Counted from the first letter of the stretch, positions 1 through 5,946 are shown. The stretch is DNA of 7,167 bases from Balneolia bacterium (GCA_003566395.1 PXDL01000290.1:1-7167), one strand, 5' to 3'. The notes: generated by a model from the sequence alone, not told the origin. Numbers and translations are program-made.

Positions 1-1408
1 ATCCGGATTTCTTATATCCGCCGAATGCAGCATGCGCGGGATAGGAATGGTAGCAGTTTACCCACACCCTGCCGGCCTGGATTTTTCTGGGTACCCGGTA
101 TGCTTCGTGCATATCCCGCGTGAATACGCCGGCGCCTAATCCATAGAGCGTGTCATTGGCTATTTCCAGCGCTTCGGCTTCATCTTTAAAGGTAGTTAGC
201 GATGCCACAGGACCAAAAATTTCCTCCTGAAAAATACGCATCTTATTGTGACCCTTGAATATGGTAGGTTCAATGTAATACCCTTCGCTGATTCCGTTAC
301 CTTCACTTTTCCAGGCATTTCCTCCTACAAGGACTTCCGCTTTTTCCTGTCTGCCTACATCAATATAGTTCATGATCTTTTCATACTGATCTTTTGAGGC
401 CTGGGCGCCAATCATCGTTTCCGTATCCAGCGGATGGCCGCGCTTTATTTTATTGATACGGGCTGTAAGCGCCTCAACAAATTCAGCGGCAATATTTTCC
501 TGCACCAGAATTCGTGACGGGCATGTACACACTTCACCCTGATTCAGAGCAAACATAGCCGCACCCTCCATACATTTGTCGAAAAAGGCGTCGTCCTGAT
601 CCATAACGCTGTTGAAGAAAATATTCGGGCTTTTCCCACCGAGTTCGAGCGTTACTGGAATAAGATTTTCGGATGCGTACTGCATAATGAGACGTCCCGT
701 GGTCGTTTCTCCGGTAAAAGCCACCTTGGCGATTCGTGTGGATTGCGCAAGTGGTTTCCCCGCTTCAGGTCCGAAACCGTTTACCACGTTCAGCACTCCC
801 GGCGGAAGAAGATCGCCGATCAGCTCCATCAGCACCATAATACTTACCGGAGTTTGCTCGGCCGGTTTTACCACGGTGCAGTTTCCCGCAGCAAGCGCAG
901 GAGCAATTTTCCACGTAGCCATGAGAAGCGGAAAATTCCAGGGGATTATCTGTCCAACCACGCCCATCGGCTCCGGAATTTGCATGGATACGGTATTCGA
1001 ATCCAGCTCGGCCATACTGCCCTCTTCAGCACGGATAACGCCGGCGAAGTAGCGAAAATGATCGATAGCCAGCGGGAGATCTGCGTTAAGCGTTTCTCTC
1101 ACAGCCTTGCCGTTATCCACGGTTTCAACCCGCGCAAGATATTCAAGATTCTCTTCCATGCGGTCGGCAATCTTGTTAAGTATAATAGCCCGCTCGGTCA
1201 CGGTGGTATTATTCCACGATGGGGCTGCTTCGTGCGCCGCATCCAGAGCAAGATCAATATCTTTCTCATTGGAGCGCGCCACCATGCTGAAATCTTTCCC
1301 GTCTATCGGAGAGTTTGCTCCGAAATATTCTCCATCAACTGGGGGCACAAATTTACCGCCAATGAAATTGTCGTACTTTTCTTTGAATTCAGGTCGTTCA
1401 TGCAACAT
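1..1408 (-). CDS. NAD-dependent aldehyde dehydrogenase (AldB/ExaC/AcoD group), 3' end cut by window edge
   Basis: Oxidises an aldehyde (acetaldehyde or a related short aldehyde in the best known relatives) to the acid with NAD(P)+ in the cytoplasm. I translated the minus strand from the ATG at 1408; the frame stays open for 469 codons to the window edge. Visible motifs are the oxyanion Asn in PWNFP (N158), the cofactor-loop FTGETTTG (about 231-238), the general-base Glu in LELGGKSP (E255), the catalytic Cys in NQGEVCTCPSR (C294) and EEIFGPV (about 395-401). The GEVCTCPSR form of the active site is typical of E. coli AldB, Pseudomonas ExaC and Ralstonia AcoD, which are about 506 residues long, so roughly 35-40 C-terminal residues lie outside. 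The start is supported by AAGGA 8 nt upstream. The gene is divergent from an AraC-type regulator, which probably controls it. The family is sure; the physiological substrate is inferred. Confidence 0.95.
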   Translation of the reverse strand, partial: MLHERPEFKEKYDNFIGGKFVPPVDGEYFGANSPIDGKDFSMVARSNEKDIDLALDAAHEAAPSWNNTTVTERAIILNKIADRMEENLEYLARVETVDNGKAVRETLNADLPLAIDHFRYFAGVIRAEEGSMAELDSNTVSMQIPEPMGVVGQIIPWNFPLLMATWKIAPALAAGNCTVVKPAEQTPVSIMVLMELIGDLLPPGVLNVVNGFGPEAGKPLAQSTRIAKVAFTGETTTGRLIMQYASENLIPVTLELGGKSPNIFFNSVMDQDDAFFDKCMEGAAMFALNQGEVCTCPSRILVQENIAAEFVEALTARINKIKRGHPLDTETMIGAQASKDQYEKIMNYIDVGRQEKAEVLVGGNAWKSEGNGISEGYYIEPTIFKGHNKMRIFQEEIFGPVASLTTFKDEAEALEIANDTLYGLGAGVFTRDMHEAYRVPRKIQAGRVWVNCYHSYPAHAAFGGYKKSG

Positions 1409-1416
1409 AATTGTAA

Positions 1417-1421
1417 TCCTT
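1417..1421 (-). promoter_or_regulatory. Ribosome binding site of the aldehyde dehydrogenase
   Basis: AAGGA on the minus strand, separated by 8 nt from the ATG at 1408. It fixes the start and stands out because none of the other genes here has a clear Shine-Dalgarno sequence. Confidence 0.55.
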
Positions 1422-1449
1422 GTATTATTTTAATATAAAAGCGCTTCCA

Positions 1450-1490
1450 TGATAATAAGTTATTAGTTATACTGATACTTGCGTGATAGT
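1450..1490. promoter_or_regulatory. Candidate AraC-type operator: three TGATANT direct repeats
   Basis: The 134-bp divergent region between the dehydrogenase and the AraC gene contains TGATAAT (1450-1456), TGATACT (1473-1479) and TGATAGT (1484-1490), all in the same orientation. The offsets are 23 and 11 bp, about two turns and one turn of the helix, so the copies lie on one face of the DNA. AraC-family proteins usually bind directly repeated half-sites, and the position between the two genes suits control of either one. The motif is short and the region is AT-rich, so chance is possible. Confidence 0.35.
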
Positions 1491-1542
1491 CCCAAAAAGT
1501 TGTGTTATCCTGTCGTTAACTTAAATTCAAAGTCCTTCTTAG

Positions 1543-2457
1543 ATGCTCTCTCCCTTCCCTCTTGAGGTAAAACCACAAAAATTAGTCGAAAACAGACGCT
1601 CATTTGGCGGCAATGACATTGAGTTCTCGATCTACGATACCTACCAGAAAGCCAACAAAGTGGAGCTACAGGCCACCAATCCCCTTTATTGCGGGATGAT
1701 TACAGGGAAAAAAGTTATTCATTTCAGAGAGAGTGAACCGTTTAGCTTCCTTCCAAATGAATCGCTTGTTCTGCCCTCCTCCCAAAAGATTTACATCGAC
1801 TTCCCCGATGCCGTTAATGAAAGCCCGACACAGTGTATTACGATCGAAATAGAGAAAAAGAAACTCGAAAATATCGTCAGCAGGATTAATGAAGACCATC
1901 CGCGGATGGACGATTCAGGGGACTGGGAATATGAGGATAATGACTTTGTCCATTTTGATAATAACGACCGCTTCAACCAGAACCTGGAACAAATTGTAAG
2001 ATGCTTTACTGATAAGCAGCCCTATCGCGATCTTCTGATAGACCTGAACGCATCCCGGCTGATTATTCACATGCTGCAATCGGAAGCCCGGAAAGTACTC
2101 TTGAAGGCTGCGAAGAACAGAAGCTGCAATTCAAAAATGGAAAGCATTCTGGATTTCATCAACCAAAACCTGCAAAAGAGAATCGCGATCAAGGATCTTG
2201 AACGCATATCCCATATGAGCAAATCTTCGCTGTTCAGGGCGTTCAAAAATGAAATGGGAGTCAGCCCGGTCGAATATGTGAATACAGAACGCATGAAGCT
2301 CGCCGCCAAAATGCTTCGGAACGGAAAATCGGTAACAGACGCATGCTACGACTGCGGTTTTGGTAGCCAGACCCATTTTATCAAAACCTTTAAAAATCAT
2401 TTCAAGATGACGCCGGGTAGCTACAAGAAAAATCTAAAGGCAAAGATGGCGGGCTGA
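1543..2457 (+). CDS. AraC-family transcriptional regulator, probable regulator of the adjacent aldehyde dehydrogenase
   Basis: A 304-residue DNA-binding regulator. The N-terminal part (about 20-115) looks like the beta-rich effector/cupin-like domain of AraC proteins, with a stretch of the type PNESLVLPSSQKIYIDFPDA (71-90). A linker rich in acidic residues follows (about 118-145), then a helical region (145-190). The C-terminal AraC DNA-binding domain has two helix-turn-helix units: first HTH around 216-235 (IKDLERISHMSKSSLFRAFK) and second around 264-295, including CGFGSQTHFIKTFK and the closing TPGSYK that characterise the family. No Shine-Dalgarno is seen before the ATG at 1543. The gene is divergent from the aldehyde dehydrogenase with 134 bp between starts; AraC/ALDH divergent pairs are a common arrangement, so it is probably that gene's activator, with an aldehyde or its precursor alcohol as effector (inferred). 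It is followed by an intrinsic terminator about 160 bp downstream. Confidence 0.93.
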   Translation: MLSPFPLEVKPQKLVENRRSFGGNDIEFSIYDTYQKANKVELQATNPLYCGMITGKKVIHFRESEPFSFLPNESLVLPSSQKIYIDFPDAVNESPTQCITIEIEKKKLENIVSRINEDHPRMDDSGDWEYEDNDFVHFDNNDRFNQNLEQIVRCFTDKQPYRDLLIDLNASRLIIHMLQSEARKVLLKAAKNRSCNSKMESILDFINQNLQKRIAIKDLERISHMSKSSLFRAFKNEMGVSPVEYVNTERMKLAAKMLRNGKSVTDACYDCGFGSQTHFIKTFKNHFKMTPGSYKKNLKAKMAG

Positions 2458-2504
2458 AATTTTAGTGGTGAGTTGATTTGCAGCATTTTCACTTGGCTTC
2501 GAAT

Positions 2505-2522
2505 GGCCTGTTGAAAACGGCC
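2505..2522. terminator. Hairpin at left end of repeat copy 1, weak terminator candidate
   Basis: GGCC-T-GTT-GAA-AAC-GGCC gives a 7-bp stem with one bulge, followed by CTTTCG. The T-run is short, so it would be a weak terminator alone. It lies about 50 bp after the AraC stop codon and resembles the hairpin in copy 2. Confidence 0.35.
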
Positions 2523-2595
2523 CTTTCGATACCGATCGTCTCAAAATTCACATTCCAATCACAATCCAATCGAGAACGGCGGGTTTCAATCCTCA
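2505..2595. repeat. 91-nt imperfect direct repeat, copy 1
   Basis: Aligns without gaps to 2670-2760 at an offset of 165 bp; I count 66 identities in 91 positions (about 73%). The best conserved parts are the hairpin at the left end, the following CTTTCGAT/TTTTCGAT and TCGTC, the central ACAAT, and the right end TCAATCCTCA, which is identical in both copies. The left end GGCC-T-GTT-GAA-AAC-GGCC folds into a stem with one bulged base. It lies between the convergent AraC and NADH dehydrogenase genes. Whether it belongs to a dispersed family in this genome cannot be told from the window. Confidence 0.75.
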
Positions 2596-2616
2596 ATATA
2601 CATCCGATTAAAATTG

Positions 2617-2638
2617 CCGGATGAAACCGGTTTTTTTT
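2617..2638 (+). terminator. Intrinsic terminator downstream of the AraC gene
   Basis: CCGG-ATGAAA-CCGG followed directly by eight T. The GC stem is only 4 bp (plus a possible G-U pair), but the T-run is long and the position after the AraC gene is right. Its loop (ATGAAA) resembles the TTGAAA seen in the two neighbouring repeat hairpins. Confidence 0.6.
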
Positions 2639-2666
2639 GGGTACTGTTTGTGTCGCAATTCTTTTC

Positions 2667-2690
2667 AAAGGCCGGTTGAAACAGGCCTTT
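2667..2690. terminator. Bidirectional terminator-like hairpin in repeat copy 2
   Basis: AAAGGCC (2667-2673) pairs with GGCCTTT (2684-2690), with an inner GTT/AAC pairing and one mismatch between. A/T-rich flanks on both sides give short T-runs in either direction. Lying 68 bp past the stop codon of the NADH dehydrogenase and at the far side of the AraC gene, it is well placed to stop convergent transcription from both sides. Confidence 0.55.
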
Positions 2691-2760
2691 TCGATAGCGT
2701 TCGTCTTATAATCCACATCCCAACTACAATTTCATTAAAGGCTGAGAATCTCAATCCTCA
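2670..2760. repeat. 91-nt imperfect direct repeat, copy 2, ending on the NADH dehydrogenase stop codon
   Basis: Second copy of the repeat at 2505-2595, offset 165 bp, about 73% identical, gapless. Its left end forms the hairpin at 2667-2690. Its last three bases (TCA, 2758-2760) are the TGA stop codon of the NADH dehydrogenase on the minus strand, so the repeat boundary coincides with the gene end. The weakest conserved block is 2736-2745. Confidence 0.75.
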
Positions 2761-4062
2761 GGCCAGCAAATCGTCAAGCTCTTTCTTTTTTGAGGATTGC
2801 GTGTTAACCAGCGTATCATTCTTCAGATAATTGCGGCCGGTGATGATGCGTACGCCGCGTTTGAAAGTAAAATAGTGCCATATCCACTCCATAAATACGC
2901 GGAATCTATTTCTGAATCCGATAAGAAAAAATATGTGCACTCCCGACCACATCATCCAGGCAAAAAATCCGCTGAAGGTAAAGCCCCGGATGTCCGCAAC
3001 TGCCTTTGCACGGCCGATTGTAGCCATACTTCCTTTATCGAGGTATGAGAAGCGACTGCCCTTTTCTATCTTCCCGGTCAGGTATTTTGCCAAAAAGTCA
3101 GCTTGTTGTATGGCAACGGGCGCAAGTGCGGGCAGCGGCTTCCCGTCTTCGTCCTCCACATAAGCCGCATCTCCTATTACAAAAATATCAGGATGCCCGG
3201 GTAAGCTTAAGTCGGGCTCTGTTTTTACTCTTCCTGCAAAATCCTGCTTGGCTCCCAGTGAATCCGCAAGAGGCACACCCCGTACTCCGGCGGCCCAAAT
3301 TATATTTGGTGTATGAATACTGCTTGCACCAAAATCGACGCGGTCTTTAGCAATATTGGTCACCGGGGTTCCTGTCAGAACTCTCACACCCATGTCTTCG
3401 AGAATATCCTTCGCCTTTTCAGACAAATGTTCAGGATACTGACTTAAAATTCGTGACTCTGCCTCAACAAGGTATATGCGGGTTTCATTTTGGGATACTT
3501 TTTTAAAATCTCTCATCATATTTCGCTTGGCTATTTCGGCAATCGCGCCGGCCATTTCAACACCGGTTGGGCCACCACCAACAATTACGTAGGTTAGCCA
3601 CGGCTCCCGCAGGGATGGTTCATCAATTTGCTCAGCTTTCTCCAGCGAAAGAAAAATACGCTCGCGTACCTCAATGGCGTCGGCTGCTGATTTCAGGCTG
3701 TATGTATACTCTTTCCACGCTTCATTTCCGAAATAGTTATAAACCGTGCCAGGCGCCAGTATCAGCTTGTCAAAACCAAGGATACGGCCATTTTTCAGGT
3801 GCACCTCTTTTTTTTCTTTGTCAACTTCAGTAACCTCCGCAAGCAGAACGTCCACATTACGGTACTTCCCAAGCACCGAACGAATCGGCTCGGCCACATC
3901 CCCCGGCGACAACGCTGCTGCAGCCACCTGATAAAGCAGAGGCTGAAAAAGGTGATGATTGGTTTTATCAATGAGGGTTATTGAATACCCTTTTTTACCC
4001 AGTTTTCGGGCCAGATTCAGGCCTCCAAATCCGCCGCCAACGATAATGATGTGTTCTTTCAT
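2758..4062 (-). CDS. ndh: Type II NADH:quinone oxidoreductase (NDH-2)
   Basis: A 434-residue FAD enzyme that passes electrons from NADH to membrane quinone without pumping protons, on the inner face of the cytoplasmic membrane. Motifs in order: FAD-binding GGGFGG near the N terminus (9-14); NHHLFQPLLYQVAA (35-48), a hallmark of NDH-2; the second dinucleotide fold GGGPTGVE (162-169), with an acidic residue after the next strand (LVEAE, E200), which fits NADH rather than NADPH; FAD-contacting VIGDAA (295-300); and the quinone-site APVAIQQ (314-320). A hydrophobic stretch about 362-384 followed by a basic, aromatic-rich tail (385-410) is the usual membrane-associated C terminus. Length matches the family (about 400-450). 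The ATG at 4062 sits directly before the first beta strand; no Shine-Dalgarno is visible. It is convergent with the AraC gene and divergent from the Crp/Fnr gene. The family is certain; whether it is the main NADH dehydrogenase of the cell is unknown. Confidence 0.96.
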   Translation of the reverse strand: MKEHIIIVGGGFGGLNLARKLGKKGYSITLIDKTNHHLFQPLLYQVAAAALSPGDVAEPIRSVLGKYRNVDVLLAEVTEVDKEKKEVHLKNGRILGFDKLILAPGTVYNYFGNEAWKEYTYSLKSAADAIEVRERIFLSLEKAEQIDEPSLREPWLTYVIVGGGPTGVEMAGAIAEIAKRNMMRDFKKVSQNETRIYLVEAESRILSQYPEHLSEKAKDILEDMGVRVLTGTPVTNIAKDRVDFGASSIHTPNIIWAAGVRGVPLADSLGAKQDFAGRVKTEPDLSLPGHPDIFVIGDAAYVEDEDGKPLPALAPVAIQQADFLAKYLTGKIEKGSRFSYLDKGSMATIGRAKAVADIRGFTFSGFFAWMMWSGVHIFFLIGFRNRFRVFMEWIWHYFTFKRGVRIITGRNYLKNDTLVNTQSSKKKELDDLLA

Positions 4063-4080
4063 AGCTTAATGCTTTTTGTC

Positions 4081-4320
4081 TTAAATAATACCCGGCATAC
4101 CCGGCAACTGCATTTGTTCCGTCTGTGGTTTTATGATACCGGAAAAAAATCGCCAGTTCGATATTTCGAACATGACTTGGTTGATTGAAATTGTATAGCA
4201 CTCCGGGGTATAAGTGCTTTTAATTTCTAAATTATACAAACGAATATATTTGAGTTTCAGTTCAGTGGGGTTCATTAAATCGTTGGGATCTTTTACGCGA
4301 CCCTGAGGCCGGACTTTCAC
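4081..4320 (-). CDS. Doubtful small ORF (79 codons) upstream of the NADH dehydrogenase
   Basis: An open frame with a GTG start at 4320 and a TAA ending 18 nt before the NADH dehydrogenase start, in the same direction. An internal ATG at about codon 16 (MNPTELKLKY) is an alternative start. The product would be small and soluble, with no signal peptide or membrane segment, and I recognise no family. In favour: it fills most of an otherwise empty 393-bp region, has a protein-like composition and would be closely spaced with the next gene. Against: it has a rare start codon and no ribosome site, third-position G+C is about 46% (no different from background), and the same stretch contains inverted repeats that could be operators. 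It could also be a degraded gene fragment. Confidence 0.27.
   Translation of the reverse strand: MKVRPQGRVKDPNDLMNPTELKLKYIRLYNLEIKSTYTPECYTISINQVMFEISNWRFFSGIIKPQTEQMQLPGMPGII
4089..4106. repeat. Tandem 9-bp repeat TACCCGGCA x2
   Basis: Two perfect adjacent copies (4089-4097, 4098-4106) lie 26-44 bp upstream of the NADH dehydrogenase start. They may be a regulatory element of that promoter, or simply codons for Pro-Gly-Met if the small ORF here is real. Confidence 0.5.
4156..4171. promoter_or_regulatory. Inverted repeat GTTCGA-N4-TCGAAC
   Basis: Perfect 6-bp arms around TATT, 94 bp upstream of the NADH dehydrogenase start, in the region shared with the divergent Crp/Fnr gene. This is the shape of a dimer-binding operator. 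It also falls inside the doubtful small ORF. Confidence 0.3.
4197..4218. promoter_or_regulatory. Inverted repeat AGCACT-N10-AGTGCT
   Basis: Perfect 6-bp arms around a 10-nt spacer, followed on the plus strand by TTTTAATTT. It could be an operator or a weak hairpin. It lies about 40 bp from the GTTCGA palindrome in the same divergent intergenic region. Confidence 0.25.
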
Positions 4321-4398
4321 TTTCGGAATAATTGATCTGAAGAGATATTAGGCTTGCAACGTATATTTATAAAATTTCGATTGATCTATACCGTATAT

Positions 4399-4414
4399 TT
4401 TACCGATTTGTAAA
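4399..4414. promoter_or_regulatory. Candidate Crp/Fnr-type operator TTTAC-N6-GTAAA upstream of the regulator
   Basis: Perfect 5-bp arms with a 6-bp spacer, the half-site geometry of Crp/Fnr boxes (Crp: TGTGA-N6-TCACA; Fnr: TTTGA-N6-TCAAA). It ends 41 bp before the ATG of the Crp/Fnr gene, where an autoregulatory site would be expected. It shares the string ATTTGTnAA with the palindrome at 5030-5045. Both points are inference from shape, in an AT-rich region. Confidence 0.3.
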
Positions 4415-4455
4415 TAATCCGGGCTTGATCTTACAGTTTACCCGACCAGTTTAAT

Positions 4456-5034
4456 ATGGATAACCTTTTAGCGAATATCAGGAAACAGATATCCGTCTCT
4501 ACAGATCTGGAGATGAAAGTCCGGAGTGGATTTAAAGTGAGAGAACTTAAGCGCGGTGAACTTTTCATCAGGGTCGGACAGTATGCCCCGAAGCTGGCTT
4601 ATGTGCAATCCGGTATTCTAAGGTGCTTCAGTACACGCGACGGAAAGGAATCAACAAACGATTTCTTTTTTGAGGATACGTTTACCACAGACTTTGTAAG
4701 TCTAACCAAAAACCTTCCGGCGCGGCAGAATTTCGAAGCTCTTGAACAAACGGTTTTGTATGAAATTTCAGGCGAAAAGCTTCAAAAACTGGAGTTTCTT
4801 TTCCCGGAGCTCGGAGAATGGAAAACAATCGTGGCAGGAGATTTACTTCATAAATCGTTTAATGATCAGTCAGAATCAAAACTTGAAAATCCGGAACAGA
4901 GATACCTGCAAATTTTAAGAAATAAGCCGGAAATTATTCGTCGCATTCCACTGGTATACATAGCCTCTTACCTCGGAATTACCCCGGTACATTTAAGCAG
5001 GATTAGAAAAAGTGTGGCTCAAAAAACTACTTAA
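4456..5034 (+). CDS. Crp/Fnr-family transcriptional regulator
   Basis: A 192-residue cytoplasmic DNA-binding protein. Residues about 20-110 look like the cyclic-nucleotide-binding-type beta roll (FKVRELKRGELFIRVGQ, then YVQSGILRCF). A long helix follows (about 120-160), then a helix-turn-helix at 164-187 (IPLVYIASYLGITPVHLSRIRK), whose PVHLSRIRK recognition helix is typical of the Bacteroidota/Balneolota branch. The canonical cAMP-contact motif is not evident, and the single Cys (C57) excludes an Fnr-type iron-sulfur cluster, so the ligand is unknown and may be absent. The ATG at 4456 has no Shine-Dalgarno. It is divergent from the NADH dehydrogenase (393 bp) and is followed, 73 bp later on the same strand, by a secreted protein gene with palindromes in between; these are its likeliest targets (inferred). 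Family assignment is firm. Confidence 0.9.
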   Translation: MDNLLANIRKQISVSTDLEMKVRSGFKVRELKRGELFIRVGQYAPKLAYVQSGILRCFSTRDGKESTNDFFFEDTFTTDFVSLTKNLPARQNFEALEQTVLYEISGEKLQKLEFLFPELGEWKTIVAGDLLHKSFNDQSESKLENPEQRYLQILRNKPEIIRRIPLVYIASYLGITPVHLSRIRKSVAQKTT

Positions 5035-5045
5035 CATTTGTTAAG
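5030..5045. promoter_or_regulatory. Perfect palindrome CTTAACA-TT-TGTTAAG, candidate Crp/Fnr-type operator
   Basis: Seven-bp perfect arms around TT. The core TTAAC-N4-GTTAA has the same arm length and spacing as an Fnr box (TTGAT-N4-ATCAA). It overlaps the stop codon of the Crp/Fnr gene (5032-5034) and lies 62 bp upstream of the next gene's start. There is no T-run after it, so a terminator role is unlikely. Confidence 0.4.
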
Positions 5046-5073
5046 GCGCCCGGGTTTTAAACAGCCTACGTTT

Positions 5074-5104
5074 ACAGGGTTCAACAATTATTCTTAAACC
5101 CTGT
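5074..5104 (+). promoter_or_regulatory. Inverted repeat ACAGGGTT-N15-AACCCTGT ending 3 nt before a start codon
   Basis: Perfect 8-bp arms (5074-5081, 5097-5104) with a 15-nt AT-rich spacer, immediately before the ATG at 5108. If transcribed it would form a hairpin over the ribosome-loading region; if not, it is a wide operator shape. The arms are too far apart for a single Crp/Fnr site. Confidence 0.45.
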
Positions 5105-5107
5105 GCC

Positions 5108-5686
5108 ATGAAAAAAATTATTTATTCCCTGCTGATCGTCAAATTATTCCTGATGGCCGCATCAGCATACTCGCAGCACGAAAGACCAAATCGCCTGATC
5201 TACCTCGAAGTTGATCCGCTGGCGTATATTTTCAACGGATACTCCATACATCCCGGATTTGAAACAAACGGTTTCAGATTTGATATCACTCTCGTTAAGG
5301 TAAACTATCCGGATAATTTTACCGAGCGCTTTTACGGGACTTCCGCGTTTGACCTAACCACACATATTCGGGGACTCAAAGTAGATTATACCGGGCAACG
5401 AGAAGATTGGATGCGAGGGGCCTTCATCGGTATTGACATAAATCAGCAGACGCTCAACTTTCAGCATAATCAATCTAAAAATGAAAAAAAACTCCGTACT
5501 CTTAATGCGGGCCTGCGAGGCGGCTATAAAATTGGCATATACCGGGGTTTTTACGCGACACCATGGGCCGCGCTATGGAGAAACCTTCTCCGTGAACAAC
5601 GATTTGAATCCGGCTCAGATTCCGTTTCCACAAACCGCTGGGAGTGGTTGATTACGGTGCATCTGGGATATGCGATAACGTTTTGA
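5108..5686 (+). CDS. Secreted protein, probable small outer-membrane beta-barrel, function unknown
   Basis: A 192-residue protein I do not recognise as a named family. It has a clear Sec signal peptide: KK at residues 2-3, a hydrophobic core (IIYSLLIVKLFLMAASA) and a probable cleavage in SAYS-QHE after residue 22. The mature part alternates hydrophobic and polar residues in short strands separated by charged turns (for example about 30-45, 55-66, 103-118, 130-150) and ends LITVHLGYAITF, with a C-terminal phenylalanine, the usual end of an outer-membrane barrel in Gram-negative bacteria. Strand count would suggest a small barrel of perhaps eight strands (inferred). It follows the Crp/Fnr gene by 73 bp on the same strand, with two palindromes between, so it may be that regulator's target. 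Its stop is only 20 bp from the stop of the convergent remnant at 5707. Start choice is supported by the signal peptide. Confidence 0.8.
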   Translation: MKKIIYSLLIVKLFLMAASAYSQHERPNRLIYLEVDPLAYIFNGYSIHPGFETNGFRFDITLVKVNYPDNFTERFYGTSAFDLTTHIRGLKVDYTGQREDWMRGAFIGIDINQQTLNFQHNQSKNEKKLRTLNAGLRGGYKIGIYRGFYATPWAALWRNLLREQRFESGSDSVSTNRWEWLITVHLGYAITF

Positions 5687-5706
5687 TTGAGAGAAGGTCT
5701 GGTTCC

Positions 5707-5946
5707 TCAGTAATGGATGATATAAATAGGCACCGGCGATACCGCTCCTTTTCCATCAATCAAATCAACATTTTTTGGATGATTCTTTGGATTAACATCC
5801 ACTTCGATTGATTTTCTAAGTTCAGCAGATGCATTGGAAAATTGTCTGTAAATTACCTGCATGCCAAAAACTAATAATTCACGGTCTTTTGAAATTGTGC
5901 AGGCTGCCCGGATAGCGTGCTCAAGCTCAATAACTTCGGTTTGCAT
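5707..5946 (-). pseudogene. Truncated nucleotidyltransferase-like gene (resembles the DUF6036 group), N-terminal part only
   Basis: Encodes 79 residues from the ATG at 5946. The segment IELEHAIRAACTISKDREL, then LVFGMQVIYRQF, SAELRKSIEVDVNP and VDLIDG resembles, from memory, the N-terminal 65 residues of small nucleotidyltransferase-fold proteins of the DUF6036 type, in which the equivalent text is ELEH..RAA..I, V(I/V)GSQAIL.QFP, S.EAD.YP and DLIDG. Those proteins run to about 190 residues; here similarity stops after DLIDG and a stop codon follows within 15 residues. The fold's conserved Gly-Ser is Gly-Met here (GMQ), another sign of decay, though the acidic EVD pair remains. It begins 33 nt after the ATPase remnant, same strand. 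Such proteins often occur with antitoxin-like or defence genes. The resemblance is recalled, not searched; it might be a live small protein, but a broken gene is more likely. Confidence 0.55.

Noticed and set aside
612..1438. Three overlapping plus-strand open frames of 108-231 codons
   Set aside because: They lie antisense to a complete, motif-rich aldehyde dehydrogenase reading and have no recognisable domains; they are shadows.
2489..2716. Minus-strand frame of 75 codons with an internal repeat (FNRP appears twice)
   Set aside because: The internal similarity is explained by the 91-nt DNA repeat, whose offset of 165 is a multiple of three; the frame spans hairpins and has no protein features of its own.
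2505..2760. CRISPR array
   Set aside because: There are only two units, they are about 73% identical with a 74-nt interval, and there are no cas genes; the repeats are longer and more diverged than CRISPR repeats.
4245..4252. TATATTTG on the plus strand as a promoter for the Crp/Fnr gene
   Set aside because: It matches TAnnTTTG, but no TTG lies at the expected distance upstream and it would leave a leader of about 200 nt in an AT-rich region; chance is likely.
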